DNA from: JBHGBM01 sp041946965
Lineage (GTDB): Bacteria > Acidobacteriota > Terriglobia > Bryobacterales > Bryobacteraceae
Length of the DNA stretch: 22,693 bases
Direction: 5' to 3'
Assembly: GCA_041946965.1 (NCBI GenBank)
Contig: JBHGBM010000091.1
Location: 1 to 22,693, forward strand
Shown: positions 8,604 to 15,969 of the stretch, in pieces
Layout of the letters: each line of letters begins with the position of its first letter
Position numbering within the stretch: the stretch's first letter is position 1
Translations under genes and position numbers: made by a program
The notes under the pieces: model-generated
What the model saw: only the letters and a program-made list of their open reading frames with translations
Database searches by the model: none
Told to the model about the DNA's origin: nothing

Positions 8604-9310
8604 ATGAGGGTTCGACAGCGTGTTGTTATCGCGGTTTGGGTTTTGGCAGCCTTCACCGCCGCCTGCGCCGCGCGGCAGCCGGGGCGGGCGCCCAACCCCG
8701 GATTTAATCTGTTCTCCAAGGAGCAGGACATCCAACTCGGGCGCGAGGCCGCCGCACACGTCCGCCAACAGTACCAGGTGGTGCAGAACCAGTTCCTTCA
8801 GGATTACGTGTCGCGCGTGGGCCAGCGTCTGGCTTTGCAGCCCGAAGCGGGCGGATATCCATACAGCTTCACTCTGTTGAATGACAGGAGCGTGAACGCG
8901 TTCGCACTGCCGGGCGGACCGGCGTTTGTCTTCACCGGTCTGGTGCAGGCGGCCGAGAACGAGGCGCAGCTTGCGGGCGTGCTGGCGCACGAGATTTCGC
9001 ACGTAGCCCTGCGCCACGGGACCAACCAGGTGTCCAAGGCGAACCTGCTTCAGATTCCGGCCGTGCTCGCCGGCGCCGCCGCGGGGAGCGGATCGATGAT
9101 GGGGCAGCTTGCGCAGCTAGGAATCGGCGTTGGGTTCAACTCGCTGTTACTGAACACCCGAATCCGGGCAACCGCGAGCGCGCCATCGAGGCGGAGATCC
9201 GGACCTTGCCCGCGGCGCGCTACGGGTACTCGACCGGCCAGTTCGAGAAAGCCAGGGCGCTGATAGCCGAACTTCCGGCCCCGCGAACAGCCCGGCGCTT
9301 TGCCCGGTAA
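8604..9310 (+). pseudogene. M48-family zinc metalloprotease lipoprotein, broken by an internal out-of-frame deletion
   Basis: The 5' part reads as an M48 protease: signal with a lipobox-like TAAC (Cys21), the conserved NAFALPGG at 98-105, and the zinc motif HEISH at 129-133 followed by VALRHGT. It continues normally to GVGFNSLLL (about residue 183), where the family continues with a segment holding the third zinc-ligand glutamate. Instead the reading frame becomes arginine-rich nonsense and stops at 9261-9263. From 9152 to the TAA at 9308-9310, another frame gives EHPNPGNRERAIEAEIRTLP, then a plausible tail. HPNPGNR is a well-known late motif of these proteases. So both ends survive, the middle (roughly 50-60 codons by family comparison) is missing, and the tail is out of frame. 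The start has a good GGAGGGG at 8591-8597. A truncated 219-residue product would lack the third zinc ligand. An assembly error could also produce this. Confidence 0.8.
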
Positions 9311-9360
9311 GGTCCATAGTAGAAGAAGGGGGCCGGGGTGCCGCCCCGGGCGTGTCTGCC

Positions 9361-9388
9361 ACTTCCGATAAGAGATATTATGTCAACT
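9361..9388 (+). other. Putative dif site (XerC/XerD chromosome-dimer resolution site)
   Basis: A 28-bp stretch has the exact dif layout: an 11-bp XerC-type arm ACTTCCGATAA (9361-9371), a 6-bp central region GAGATA (9372-9377), and an 11-bp XerD-type arm TTATGTCAACT (9378-9388). The inner ATAA and TTAT form the inverted repeat. From memory of published sites, the outer part of the left arm (ACTTCC) equals the Bacillus subtilis dif, the inner part matches E. coli dif, and the right arm differs from the B. subtilis XerD arm TTATGTAAACT at one base. It lies in a gene-free segment, as expected for dif. XerC/D genes are not in the window. A plasmid-type or mobile-element copy of dif is the alternative. 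Confidence 0.75.
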
Positions 9389-9537
9389 TTAACGCCGGTT
9401 CTCCCGTCTCGGGATCCTCCAAATTCCGGCGGTATCCCAGGTTCCCGTGGCGCTGCGGCCCGCGTGGCAGCGGCGCGGCATCGGGTCCGCGCTAAACCGC
9501 GTCGGCCTGGTGGCCTGCCGCGAGGCCGGCAAGCAAC

Positions 9538-9577
9538 AAAAAAATCGGTCCGCCCCAGGTTGCCCCGGGGCGGACCG
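9538..9577 (-). terminator. Intrinsic terminator of the FecR gene
   Basis: A perfect 11-bp inverted repeat, CGGTCCGCCCC (9546-9556) with GGGGCGGACCG (9567-9577), has a 10-nt loop. On the minus strand it is followed by A and seven T (9544-9538). It begins about 20 nt past the FecR stop codon. There is no T-run on the plus side, so it acts for the minus strand. Confidence 0.9.
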
Positions 9578-9596
9578 GTAAGGGAAGAAAAATCCA

Positions 9597-11807
9597 TTAA
9601 CGGTTGCGGCCGCCTGCCCTGCCCGAGTGGCTGCTGCCGCCGCCGCGGCTGCCGCTATCGCCGCCGCCGCGGGGGGCCGATTCCATGCGCGGGGCGCTAC
9701 GTTCCATGCGGGGAGCGCTGCGTTCCATACGCGGGGCCGAGTCGCCCCGGGGCGCACGGTCGATGCGGGGAGCGGATTCGTAGCTGCGCTCGCGCAGCAC
9801 CCGCGGCGCGACCTCAACAGAACGCGGCGTGCTGCGCTGCTCGCGCAGCTCCACTCGCGGCGCGGGGGGCGTGCTGCCAACGCTCCCAAAGCGCTCGGAG
9901 CGGCCGTGGTCGAAGCTGCGGCTGCCGCGGTCCTCGGTGCGCGGCGCGGGCGTTTCACCGAAGCGGCTCCAGCCGCCCTCCCGGCTGCGCGGTACGGTCT
10001 GCTGCCGGCTCTCCACGCCGGGTGTCTCCGTGCGGGGCTCGCCGAAGCGCTTCCAGCCGCTCTCCCGGTTGCGGGGCACGCTCTGCGGCGTGCTCCCGGC
10101 GGCGGGCGTCTCCGTGCGCGGCTCGCCGGACCGCCTCCAGTTCCCCTCCGTGTTGCGCGGCGCGGTTTCGCGGGCGGAGCCGGCGTTGGGCGTCTCGGTG
10201 CGGGGCTCGCCGAAGCGCCGCCAGTTGCGCACGTTGTCCGTGGAGCCCTGCCGCTCGACGCGCTTCACGTCGCCGGCGGCCGGCGCGGCCGCCGCGGGCC
10301 GCTGTTGCGGCTCTCCGGTGCGTCGCCAGCCACGCGCATTCTCGGAACGGTTCACCTCACGAACCGTCCCGGCGGCGGGCTGCCCGGCCGCCGCGCGCTC
10401 GGCGGGCGCCTGGAACCGGCGCTGCTGCTCGCTGAAGGAGACCCGCTCCACCGGTGTGGGCTGCCTGCGGGTGAAGAAGTTGCGGTTCTCGGCGCCGGAA
10501 CGCGGCACGTTGCGCGCCTCGCGGTCGGCGAAGCGGATGCTTTCGGCGGAGGGACCAACGGGCAACTGGCCGCGCACCAGCCTGGCTTGGCGCAGATCGC
10601 CGTTGGCCACCCGCACGATGTTGCCGTTGCCGCGGCCGAAGCTGGAGCCATCCACGGCCGTCACGGCATTATTCACGCGGGAGTTCCTGTAGATGTTCGT
10701 AATATTCACGTTGTTCGTGATGTTTACGCTTCTATCTACATAACCGCCGGAGCGATAGTAGTTTCGGCCGTACCACCGGTGATAGGGCTCATGGGGAGCC
10801 AGCGGAACCCAGCCGACGTGGCCAAGGCCGAAGCCAATGCCCACATGGGTGCCGCCGAATCCGAAGAACGCCACCAGCCCGGGGGACCAGTAATGGCGAT
10901 GATGCCTGTCGCCGGGATACCAGCTCCAGCCGTAATGCCCGTGATACCAGCGGCCGTAATGGAACGGCGCCCAGCCCCACGGGTCGTAGCTGATCCAGCT
11001 CCAGCCATAGTAGTCCACCCAGCTCCAGCGCCCGTAGCGGTAGGGAGCCCAGCCCGGCGCCACGTTCGGAACCCACACCCAGCCGTAAGCCGGATCGTAG
11101 ACCCAGCGGCCATAGCCGTCCAGGTCGTCGGCCCCGTAGATGTACGGGCTCACGTAGCGGTAGCTGGCGGAGCGTTCGAGCGCGCGGTCGCGCTGCTCAT
11201 TCCAGCGGTCGAACTCGTCGTAAGGCTCGGCGCGGACCATCTGGAATTCCGGACCGGAGGGGTCGTTGCGCACCACCATGGTGTTGCCGGAGCGTACCCG
11301 CTCCACGCCGCGGGGCGTGTAGACTTCCACTTCCCCGGAGCGCACGGTGACTTCGGTCTCGCCGTTTTCACGCACGTGGATACGATAGGCGCCTTTCTTG
11401 GCGGGGCGCACGGAAACCGCGGGGGTGCTCACTTCCGCTTCGGCATCGGAATTCCGCAGAACGCGAAATTCGACGGTGCCGCGCACCACCTGCATCTGGT
11501 AACGGCGGAATTCGAGTTCGGTCAGCCGCACTTCTGCGTTGGAGCCCAACCGCAGCAGGTTGGCGTAGTCCAACTGCACTTCGGCGCGGGAACCCGGCCC
11601 GGTGGCAATCGCGTCCTGCACAACCAGCGGCGCGTTGACCGCGGCAGCCACCCAATCTCCAGAATCGCCCCGGCGAACGGAAACGTCGCCGTTCGTGACG
11701 CTGATGCGCGCGACCCCACGGCCGGGGTCGTCGTCTTGGGCCAGAGCCACGGGGCCGCACAGCAGCGCGGCGGCCATCATCAGTTGAAAACCGGCACCGT
11801 ATCGCAT
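9597..11807 (-). CDS. Secreted FecR-domain protein with Trp/Tyr-rich middle and basic repetitive tail
   Basis: A 736-residue protein if started at the ATG at 11807. That start is preferred because it gives a clean signal peptide (MRYGAGFQLMMAAALLCGPVALAQ, cleavage near 24) and follows GGGAGAAG; an in-frame start 48 nt further up has neither. A FecR-like domain covers about 34-180 (GDVSVRRGDSGDW, LLRLGSNAEVRL, GAYRIHV, VRSGEVEVYTPRG). A Trp/Tyr-rich block at about 231-300 has repeated GRW, YGW and DPWGWAPFHYGRW motifs, of the kind called DUF6600. An Asn-rich stretch follows at 361-380. The C-terminal half is low-complexity and basic, with five GEP repeats (first at 493, then 528, 556, 584, 612) and three SAPRMER heptads (690-709). 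FecR domains in iron systems regulate sigma factors, but here there is no sigma gene or inner-membrane segment, so a periplasmic or wall-binding role is more likely. It is monocistronic, with its own terminator. Confidence 0.85.
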   Translation of the reverse strand: MRYGAGFQLMMAAALLCGPVALAQDDDPGRGVARISVTNGDVSVRRGDSGDWVAAAVNAPLVVQDAIATGPGSRAEVQLDYANLLRLGSNAEVRLTELEFRRYQMQVVRGTVEFRVLRNSDAEAEVSTPAVSVRPAKKGAYRIHVRENGETEVTVRSGEVEVYTPRGVERVRSGNTMVVRNDPSGPEFQMVRAEPYDEFDRWNEQRDRALERSASYRYVSPYIYGADDLDGYGRWVYDPAYGWVWVPNVAPGWAPYRYGRWSWVDYYGWSWISYDPWGWAPFHYGRWYHGHYGWSWYPGDRHHRHYWSPGLVAFFGFGGTHVGIGFGLGHVGWVPLAPHEPYHRWYGRNYYRSGGYVDRSVNITNNVNITNIYRNSRVNNAVTAVDGSSFGRGNGNIVRVANGDLRQARLVRGQLPVGPSAESIRFADREARNVPRSGAENRNFFTRRQPTPVERVSFSEQQRRFQAPAERAAAGQPAAGTVREVNRSENARGWRRTGEPQQRPAAAAPAAGDVKRVERQGSTDNVRNWRRFGEPRTETPNAGSARETAPRNTEGNWRRSGEPRTETPAAGSTPQSVPRNRESGWKRFGEPRTETPGVESRQQTVPRSREGGWSRFGETPAPRTEDRGSRSFDHGRSERFGSVGSTPPAPRVELREQRSTPRSVEVAPRVLRERSYESAPRIDRAPRGDSAPRMERSAPRMERSAPRMESAPRGGGDSGSRGGGSSHSGRAGGRNR
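9681..9740 (-). repeat. 21-bp tandem repeat encoding SAPRMER heptads
   Basis: Three near-identical units, the last one codon short, encode SAPRMER, SAPRMER and SAPRME inside the tail of the FecR protein. Copies differ by single bases, and the unit is a multiple of three, so copy-number change would keep the frame. Confidence 0.85.
9954..10331 (-). repeat. 84-bp coding repeats (WRRFGEPRTETP units)
   Basis: Five units carry a core of (G/N)W(R/K/S)R(F/S/T)GE. Three central copies continue with PRTETP and a PR/NRE spacer. The first unit is 35 residues, the later ones 28. They differ at silent and non-silent positions, so they are old or under drift, not a fresh expansion. They lie entirely within the FecR gene. 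Confidence 0.8.
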
Positions 11808-11856
11808 GGCATCTTCTCCCGCCAACCTCATCGCAATTCGCCAACCAAACCGCAAG

Positions 11857-11886
11857 TTGCTGTTGTGGAAGGATTTGCGCTATGAT
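11857..11886 (+). promoter_or_regulatory. Putative promoter of the YfhO-like gene, short or no leader
   Basis: TTGCTG (11857-11862), 18 bp, then TATGAT (11881-11886), which ends 9 nt before the ATG at 11896. The transcript would start within about three bases of the start codon, and no Shine-Dalgarno is present. It lies in the 88-bp divergent gap with the FecR gene. Confidence 0.45.
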
Positions 11887-11895
11887 AGCGGCTCC

Positions 11896-13950
11896 ATGCC
11901 CGTGGTTGAAAACCACCACCATGATTGGAAACGAGCAATCGCTCCCGTGCTGGCGCTGTTCGCCATCGTCACCCTGTTCTATTGGAAATTGACGCTCACG
12001 CGCCAGTATTCCTGGATGGACAGCCCGGACTTCGCCTATCAGGTGCTCCCGTGGTATCAGTTTCAGGCTTCGGAGTTTCACAAAGGACACTTCCCGCTGT
12101 GGGAGCCGCACCTGTGGGGCGGGCAGCCGCTGGCCGGACAGGGCCAGCCGGGCACGATGTATCCGTACAACTGGCTGCTGTTCCTGGCGCCCATGCGCGG
12201 CGGCTGGATTCAGCGCGGGCTGATGCACTGGTACTTCGTGCTGATCCACTGCATCGCGGCCCTGTTTTGTTTTTGGCTGTGCAGGGGGCTCGGACGGAGC
12301 CGCGCGGCTTCCCTGCTCGCGGGCGTTGCCTTCGCGCTGGCGGGCTGGATGGGCAATACGGATTGGCCGCAGATGCTGAACGGCGCGGTGTGGGCTCCGC
12401 TGGTGTTTCTTTTCCTGCTGCGCGCGGTCGAGGGCGAACGGCCGGCAGCCAATGCGGCGCTTTCGGGGGCTTGCCTGGGGATGTCATTCCTGAGCGGCCA
12501 CCACCAGATACCCGTATTCATGACGGTGGCGAGCGGCGGCGTCTGGCTGTACGCGCTGTGGCGTGATCGGAGGCGCTGGCGTGCCGCGGTGCTTTTCGGC
12601 CTGTTGCTGTTTGCGGTGAGCGCGGCGCAGACCCTGCCGGCGTACGAATACGGCAAGCTGGCGGTGCGCTGGGTGGGAGGACCCGAGCCGGTGGGATGGA
12701 AGGAGCCGGTTCCGTACAGCGTTCACGCTCAGTTCGCCATGCGCTCGCTGGCAGGCATTGTGGTTCCGGACGTGTACCAACATGCCAACCCATATATAGG
12801 GATAGCACTCCTCGGGTTCGCGGTTGTGGGTGCGGTGACGTGTTGGGGGGACCGGCGGGTGCGGGTACTGGCAGCGGTGGCGCTCGGCGGCTTACTCTAC
12901 GCGCTGGGACCGTTGGGATCCATACAGGGTCCCATCTACGCGCTCGTGCCGTTGGTGGAGAAGGCGCGTAACACCTCCATGGCGATATTCATGTGTCACT
13001 TTGGAATTATCGCTCTAAGCGCATATGGAGTAGATAGTTATGCATCATCGAAGTGGTCCGGGCGGGTGCGGTGGACGGCATTTGCATTTGCCGCGGTCGT
13101 GTTCACCGCGCTGATCCACGCCGTCATTCTCAATAACGGCCGGGGTTTTGACAAGGCGGGCATCGCGGGAGTGACAGCGGTGTTGTTCGGGCTGGCGCTA
13201 CGGAGCCGTAGGGCGCCCGTGCTGCTGGTGGGGGTGGTTGTGCTGGAAGCGGGGCTCAGCAACAGCGCTGTCAATTTCGGCCACCGCGACAACCCGGAGT
13301 CCTTGTTGAAGAAACTTAGGCAACACGATGATATTGCGGCATTTCTACGCTCGCAGAGAGAACCGGTGCGGGTCGAGATCGACGAGGCTGTGCTGCCCTA
13401 CAATTTCGGCGACTGGCACGGTATCGACCAATTCGGCGGGTACCTGGCATCGCTCACCACGAATATCCAGCGGACCCAGGGAGATTACAGCGCGCGCATG
13501 CGTTTCGGGGTGAACTTCCACGTTGGCGACAAGCCCGCCCGCCCCGGTCAAGTGGAGGTTTTCCAGTCGGCGAGCGGATTGAAGGTGTATCGGAATCCCG
13601 AAGCGCGCCCGCGCGCCTGGAGTGAATCGCCGTGCGCCGCCGGGGACCGCGTCCGCATGACGGAGCGCACTTCCGGACGGGTGGTGGTGGAAGCCGATCT
13701 GGCGTGCCCGGGGAGGATTGTCATCGCTGAAACGTATTACCCGGGGTGGCGCGCCACCGTGGACGGGCGCGCGGTCCCGGTGACGGAAGCATACGGAGTG
13801 CTGCGGTCGGTTGAGGCGCCGGGCGGCAGACACAGGATCGTCATGCTCTACCGGCCAAGGACGGTTATGGCCGGCGCGGCGCTTACCCTTCTGGGATTGC
13901 TAACGGCGGCGGCGATGGCATTCCAGGGCCGCCGCGCCGGGCCCCGCTAG
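11896..13950 (+). CDS. YfhO-family multi-spanning membrane protein
   Basis: A 684-residue integral membrane protein from the ATG at 11896. An in-frame ATG at 11806 would add 30 residues that overlap the divergent FecR start and show no conserved character. TM1 follows a short cytosolic N-terminus (about 13-30). The first outer loop carries YSWMDSPDF and FPLWEPHLWGGQPL, patterns of YfhO/GT-C-like proteins. About ten further hydrophobic segments follow. The C-terminal domain includes IVIAETYYPGWRATVDGRAVPV (from about 608), the hallmark of YfhO, then a final TM helix. In Firmicutes YfhO-type proteins take part in glycosylating wall polymers such as lipoteichoic acid; the acidobacterial role is unknown. 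It is followed by the AsnB-like and GT39 genes on the same strand, and probably serves surface-glycan assembly. Confidence 0.82.
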   Translation: MPVVENHHHDWKRAIAPVLALFAIVTLFYWKLTLTRQYSWMDSPDFAYQVLPWYQFQASEFHKGHFPLWEPHLWGGQPLAGQGQPGTMYPYNWLLFLAPMRGGWIQRGLMHWYFVLIHCIAALFCFWLCRGLGRSRAASLLAGVAFALAGWMGNTDWPQMLNGAVWAPLVFLFLLRAVEGERPAANAALSGACLGMSFLSGHHQIPVFMTVASGGVWLYALWRDRRRWRAAVLFGLLLFAVSAAQTLPAYEYGKLAVRWVGGPEPVGWKEPVPYSVHAQFAMRSLAGIVVPDVYQHANPYIGIALLGFAVVGAVTCWGDRRVRVLAAVALGGLLYALGPLGSIQGPIYALVPLVEKARNTSMAIFMCHFGIIALSAYGVDSYASSKWSGRVRWTAFAFAAVVFTALIHAVILNNGRGFDKAGIAGVTAVLFGLALRSRRAPVLLVGVVVLEAGLSNSAVNFGHRDNPESLLKKLRQHDDIAAFLRSQREPVRVEIDEAVLPYNFGDWHGIDQFGGYLASLTTNIQRTQGDYSARMRFGVNFHVGDKPARPGQVEVFQSASGLKVYRNPEARPRAWSESPCAAGDRVRMTERTSGRVVVEADLACPGRIVIAETYYPGWRATVDGRAVPVTEAYGVLRSVEAPGGRHRIVMLYRPRTVMAGAALTLLGLLTAAAMAFQGRRAGPR

Positions 13951-14005
13951 GCATTCTCGAATCCGTCCCCAAGCTGCTGTATGTACCTTGCGGCGCCGAC
14001 TGTGG

Positions 14006-14011
14006 TATATT
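14006..14011 (+). promoter_or_regulatory. Possible -10 element upstream of asnB
   Basis: TATATT with a preceding TGTGG lies 41 nt before the asnB ATG, in the 102-bp gap after the YfhO-like gene. The nearest -35-like sequence, TTGCGG at 13988, is only 12 bp away, which is too close. asnB may instead be read through from upstream. Confidence 0.3.
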
Positions 14012-14052
14012 CTAACCGCAGCAATCGGGTGAGTTAGACGGGGACATTCTCA

Positions 14053-15969
14053 ATGTGCGGCATCGCGGGGTTTACGCATGCCGCCCGAACAGGTGATGAT
14101 CGTGTAGCGCGGCGCATCACGGCCGCATTGAGACACAGGGGACCGGACCAGCAAGGAGTCCGGCGGCTGGACGGCGCTACCTTGTGCGCCGTGCGCCTGA
14201 AAATCATCGACCTCGAGGGCGGCGATCAACCTATCGCCAGCGCGGACGGGGATACTGTTGTTGCCTTCAACGGCGAGGTCTACAACTTTCGTGAACTCCG
14301 TTCCGAGCTCGAAGCGCGCGGGCGCCGTTTCCGGACGCGCAGCGACACGGAGGTCGTCCTGGAGGCGTTCCGGGAGTGGGATGTGGAGTGCTTCGGCCGG
14401 CTGCGCGGCATGTTCGGAGTCGCGCTGTGGAGCCAGAGCCGCCGCCGCCTGGTGCTGGCGCGCGACCGCGTGGGCATCAAGCCTCTGTATTATTGCCGCA
14501 ACGGCCGGGACATCTGCTTCGCCTCCGAGCTGAAGGGCATTCTGGAGCACGAGTGGTTTCCCCGCCGCATCAACCTGGAAGGCCTCGCCTACTACCTGGC
14601 GCTGAACTATGTTCCCTGCCCGCACACGCTGGTGGACGGCATTGTGAAGCTGCCGCCGGGACACTGGCTGGAGTGGCGCGACGGAACGGTACGGCAGGAG
14701 CCGTACTGGAAACTGGAGATGCGCCCGCGCCAGTGGGACCTGGAAGACGCGCGCGCGGAACTCGACCGGCTGATGGGGGAAGCGGTCCGCGAACACATGA
14801 TTTCGGACGTCCCGCTCGGGATATGGGCGAGCGGCGGGCTGGACTCCTCCACCGTGCTGCACTACGCCGCGCAGGCGAGTTCCACGCCGCTGAAAACCTT
14901 CTCGGTTTCCTTCCACGGGCGCAGCTTCGACGAGAGCCCGTATTTCCGCCAGGTCGCGGAAATCTACGGCACGGATCACCACGAGTTCGACCTCAACCCA
15001 GAGGCGGAACTGGCGGATGCCATCGAGCGCCTGCCCTACTACTCCGACGAGCCCAGCGCCGATGCGGGCGCGCTGCCGGTTTGGTACCTGGCGAAAATGA
15101 GCCGGCGGCACGTGACGGTGGCGCTGGCTGGTGATGGCGGCGACGAGCTTTTCGGCGGCTATATCACTTACCTGGCCGACCGCTGGACGCAGCCGCTGCG
15201 AGCCGTGCCGCCGGGGATGCGGCGGGGCTTGCTGCGGGCCCTGGAACGGCTGGTGCCGGTTTCCAACGACAAGATCAGCCTGGAGTACAAGCTGAAGCGC
15301 GCCATGGCGGGGACGCTGTTGCCGCGCGACGACGCGCACTTCTTCTGGAACGGCGCGTTCGGTCCGGAGCAGCGCCGCGCCATCTGCCCGGCGGTCAACG
15401 GCCATACGCCTGGAATGCTCGCCGCGCGGGTGCCGCCCAACGGCGAGGGCATGCTCAACCGGTACATGATGATCGACCAGCTCTACTACCTGCCGGACGA
15501 CATCCTGTACAAGGTGGACCGCATGAGCATGGCGCACTCGCTCGAGGTGCGGCCGCCACTGCTCGATCACCGCATTGTGGAGTTCGCCGCTTCCCTGCCC
15601 CAGAACTTCAAGATCCGCGGCCTCACGCAAAAGTTCCTGCTCAAGGAGCTGATGCGCGGAAAACTGCCGGAGTCCATACTCAACCGCAAGAAAACGGGGT
15701 TCGACATCCCCACGCACCACTGGTTCCGCGGGCCGCTGCGCGATCTGCTGATGGACACGCTGGCGGCGCCGGTGGTGGAAAGCACCGGAATCTTCGATGC
15801 GCGCGCAATTCACGCGCTGATACGCGATCATATGAATAAGCGCATCAATGCCGGATACCAGCTATGGGGGTTGTTGACTCTTTTTCTGTGGATGCGGAGA
15901 TGGCGGATCGGGGCGGCGGCGCAGCCGCACGCCGAGCCCGCGGCCGAGCCAGCCTTCGCGACCAACTGA
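14053..15969 (+). CDS. asnB: Asparagine synthase (glutamine-hydrolysing)-type amidotransferase
   Basis: A 638-residue AsnB-type enzyme. The N-terminal class II glutaminase domain starts MCGIAGF, with the catalytic Cys2 exposed once Met is removed, so the start is certain. R48, NGE (73-75) and D98 form the glutamine pocket. The synthase domain has the ATP pyrophosphatase P-loop ASGGLDSS (259-266), where most relatives have LSGGLDSS, and GDGGDELFGGY (360-370). The family makes asparagine from aspartate, glutamine and ATP, but members in polysaccharide clusters amidate sugar acids or other carboxylates instead. Its place between two membrane glycan-type proteins favours a cell-surface role; this is inference. 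The final 20 residues are Ala/Pro/Glu-rich and are encoded where the next gene already begins. GGGGAC is a weak ribosome-binding site. Confidence 0.9.
   Translation: MCGIAGFTHAARTGDDRVARRITAALRHRGPDQQGVRRLDGATLCAVRLKIIDLEGGDQPIASADGDTVVAFNGEVYNFRELRSELEARGRRFRTRSDTEVVLEAFREWDVECFGRLRGMFGVALWSQSRRRLVLARDRVGIKPLYYCRNGRDICFASELKGILEHEWFPRRINLEGLAYYLALNYVPCPHTLVDGIVKLPPGHWLEWRDGTVRQEPYWKLEMRPRQWDLEDARAELDRLMGEAVREHMISDVPLGIWASGGLDSSTVLHYAAQASSTPLKTFSVSFHGRSFDESPYFRQVAEIYGTDHHEFDLNPEAELADAIERLPYYSDEPSADAGALPVWYLAKMSRRHVTVALAGDGGDELFGGYITYLADRWTQPLRAVPPGMRRGLLRALERLVPVSNDKISLEYKLKRAMAGTLLPRDDAHFFWNGAFGPEQRRAICPAVNGHTPGMLAARVPPNGEGMLNRYMMIDQLYYLPDDILYKVDRMSMAHSLEVRPPLLDHRIVEFAASLPQNFKIRGLTQKFLLKELMRGKLPESILNRKKTGFDIPTHHWFRGPLRDLLMDTLAAPVVESTGIFDARAIHALIRDHMNKRINAGYQLWGLLTLFLWMRRWRIGAAAQPHAEPAAEPAFATN

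Noticed and set aside
9333..9349. Hairpin CCGGGG/CCCCGG as terminator of the M48 gene
   Set aside because: Only six base pairs and no T-run on the plus strand; too weak to call.
9954..10331. Repeats considered as a CRISPR array
   Set aside because: Units are contiguous, diverged and keep a reading frame inside the FecR gene; there are no unique spacers.
9338..10435. A 365-codon plus-strand frame across the dif-like site and terminator
   Set aside because: Arg/Ala/Cys/Ser composition typical of a GC shadow, GTG start inside a GC-rich hairpin, and no homology recognised.
9627..11885. A 752-codon plus-strand reading frame antisense to the FecR gene
   Set aside because: Ala/Gly/Arg/His/Val-rich translation with no recognisable domain; it mirrors a GC-rich gene with a signal peptide, conserved domains and a terminator on the other strand.
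14050..15831. A 593-codon minus-strand frame antisense to asnB
   Set aside because: Arg/His/Gln/Ala-rich without any domain; the plus strand encodes all AsnB catalytic motifs.
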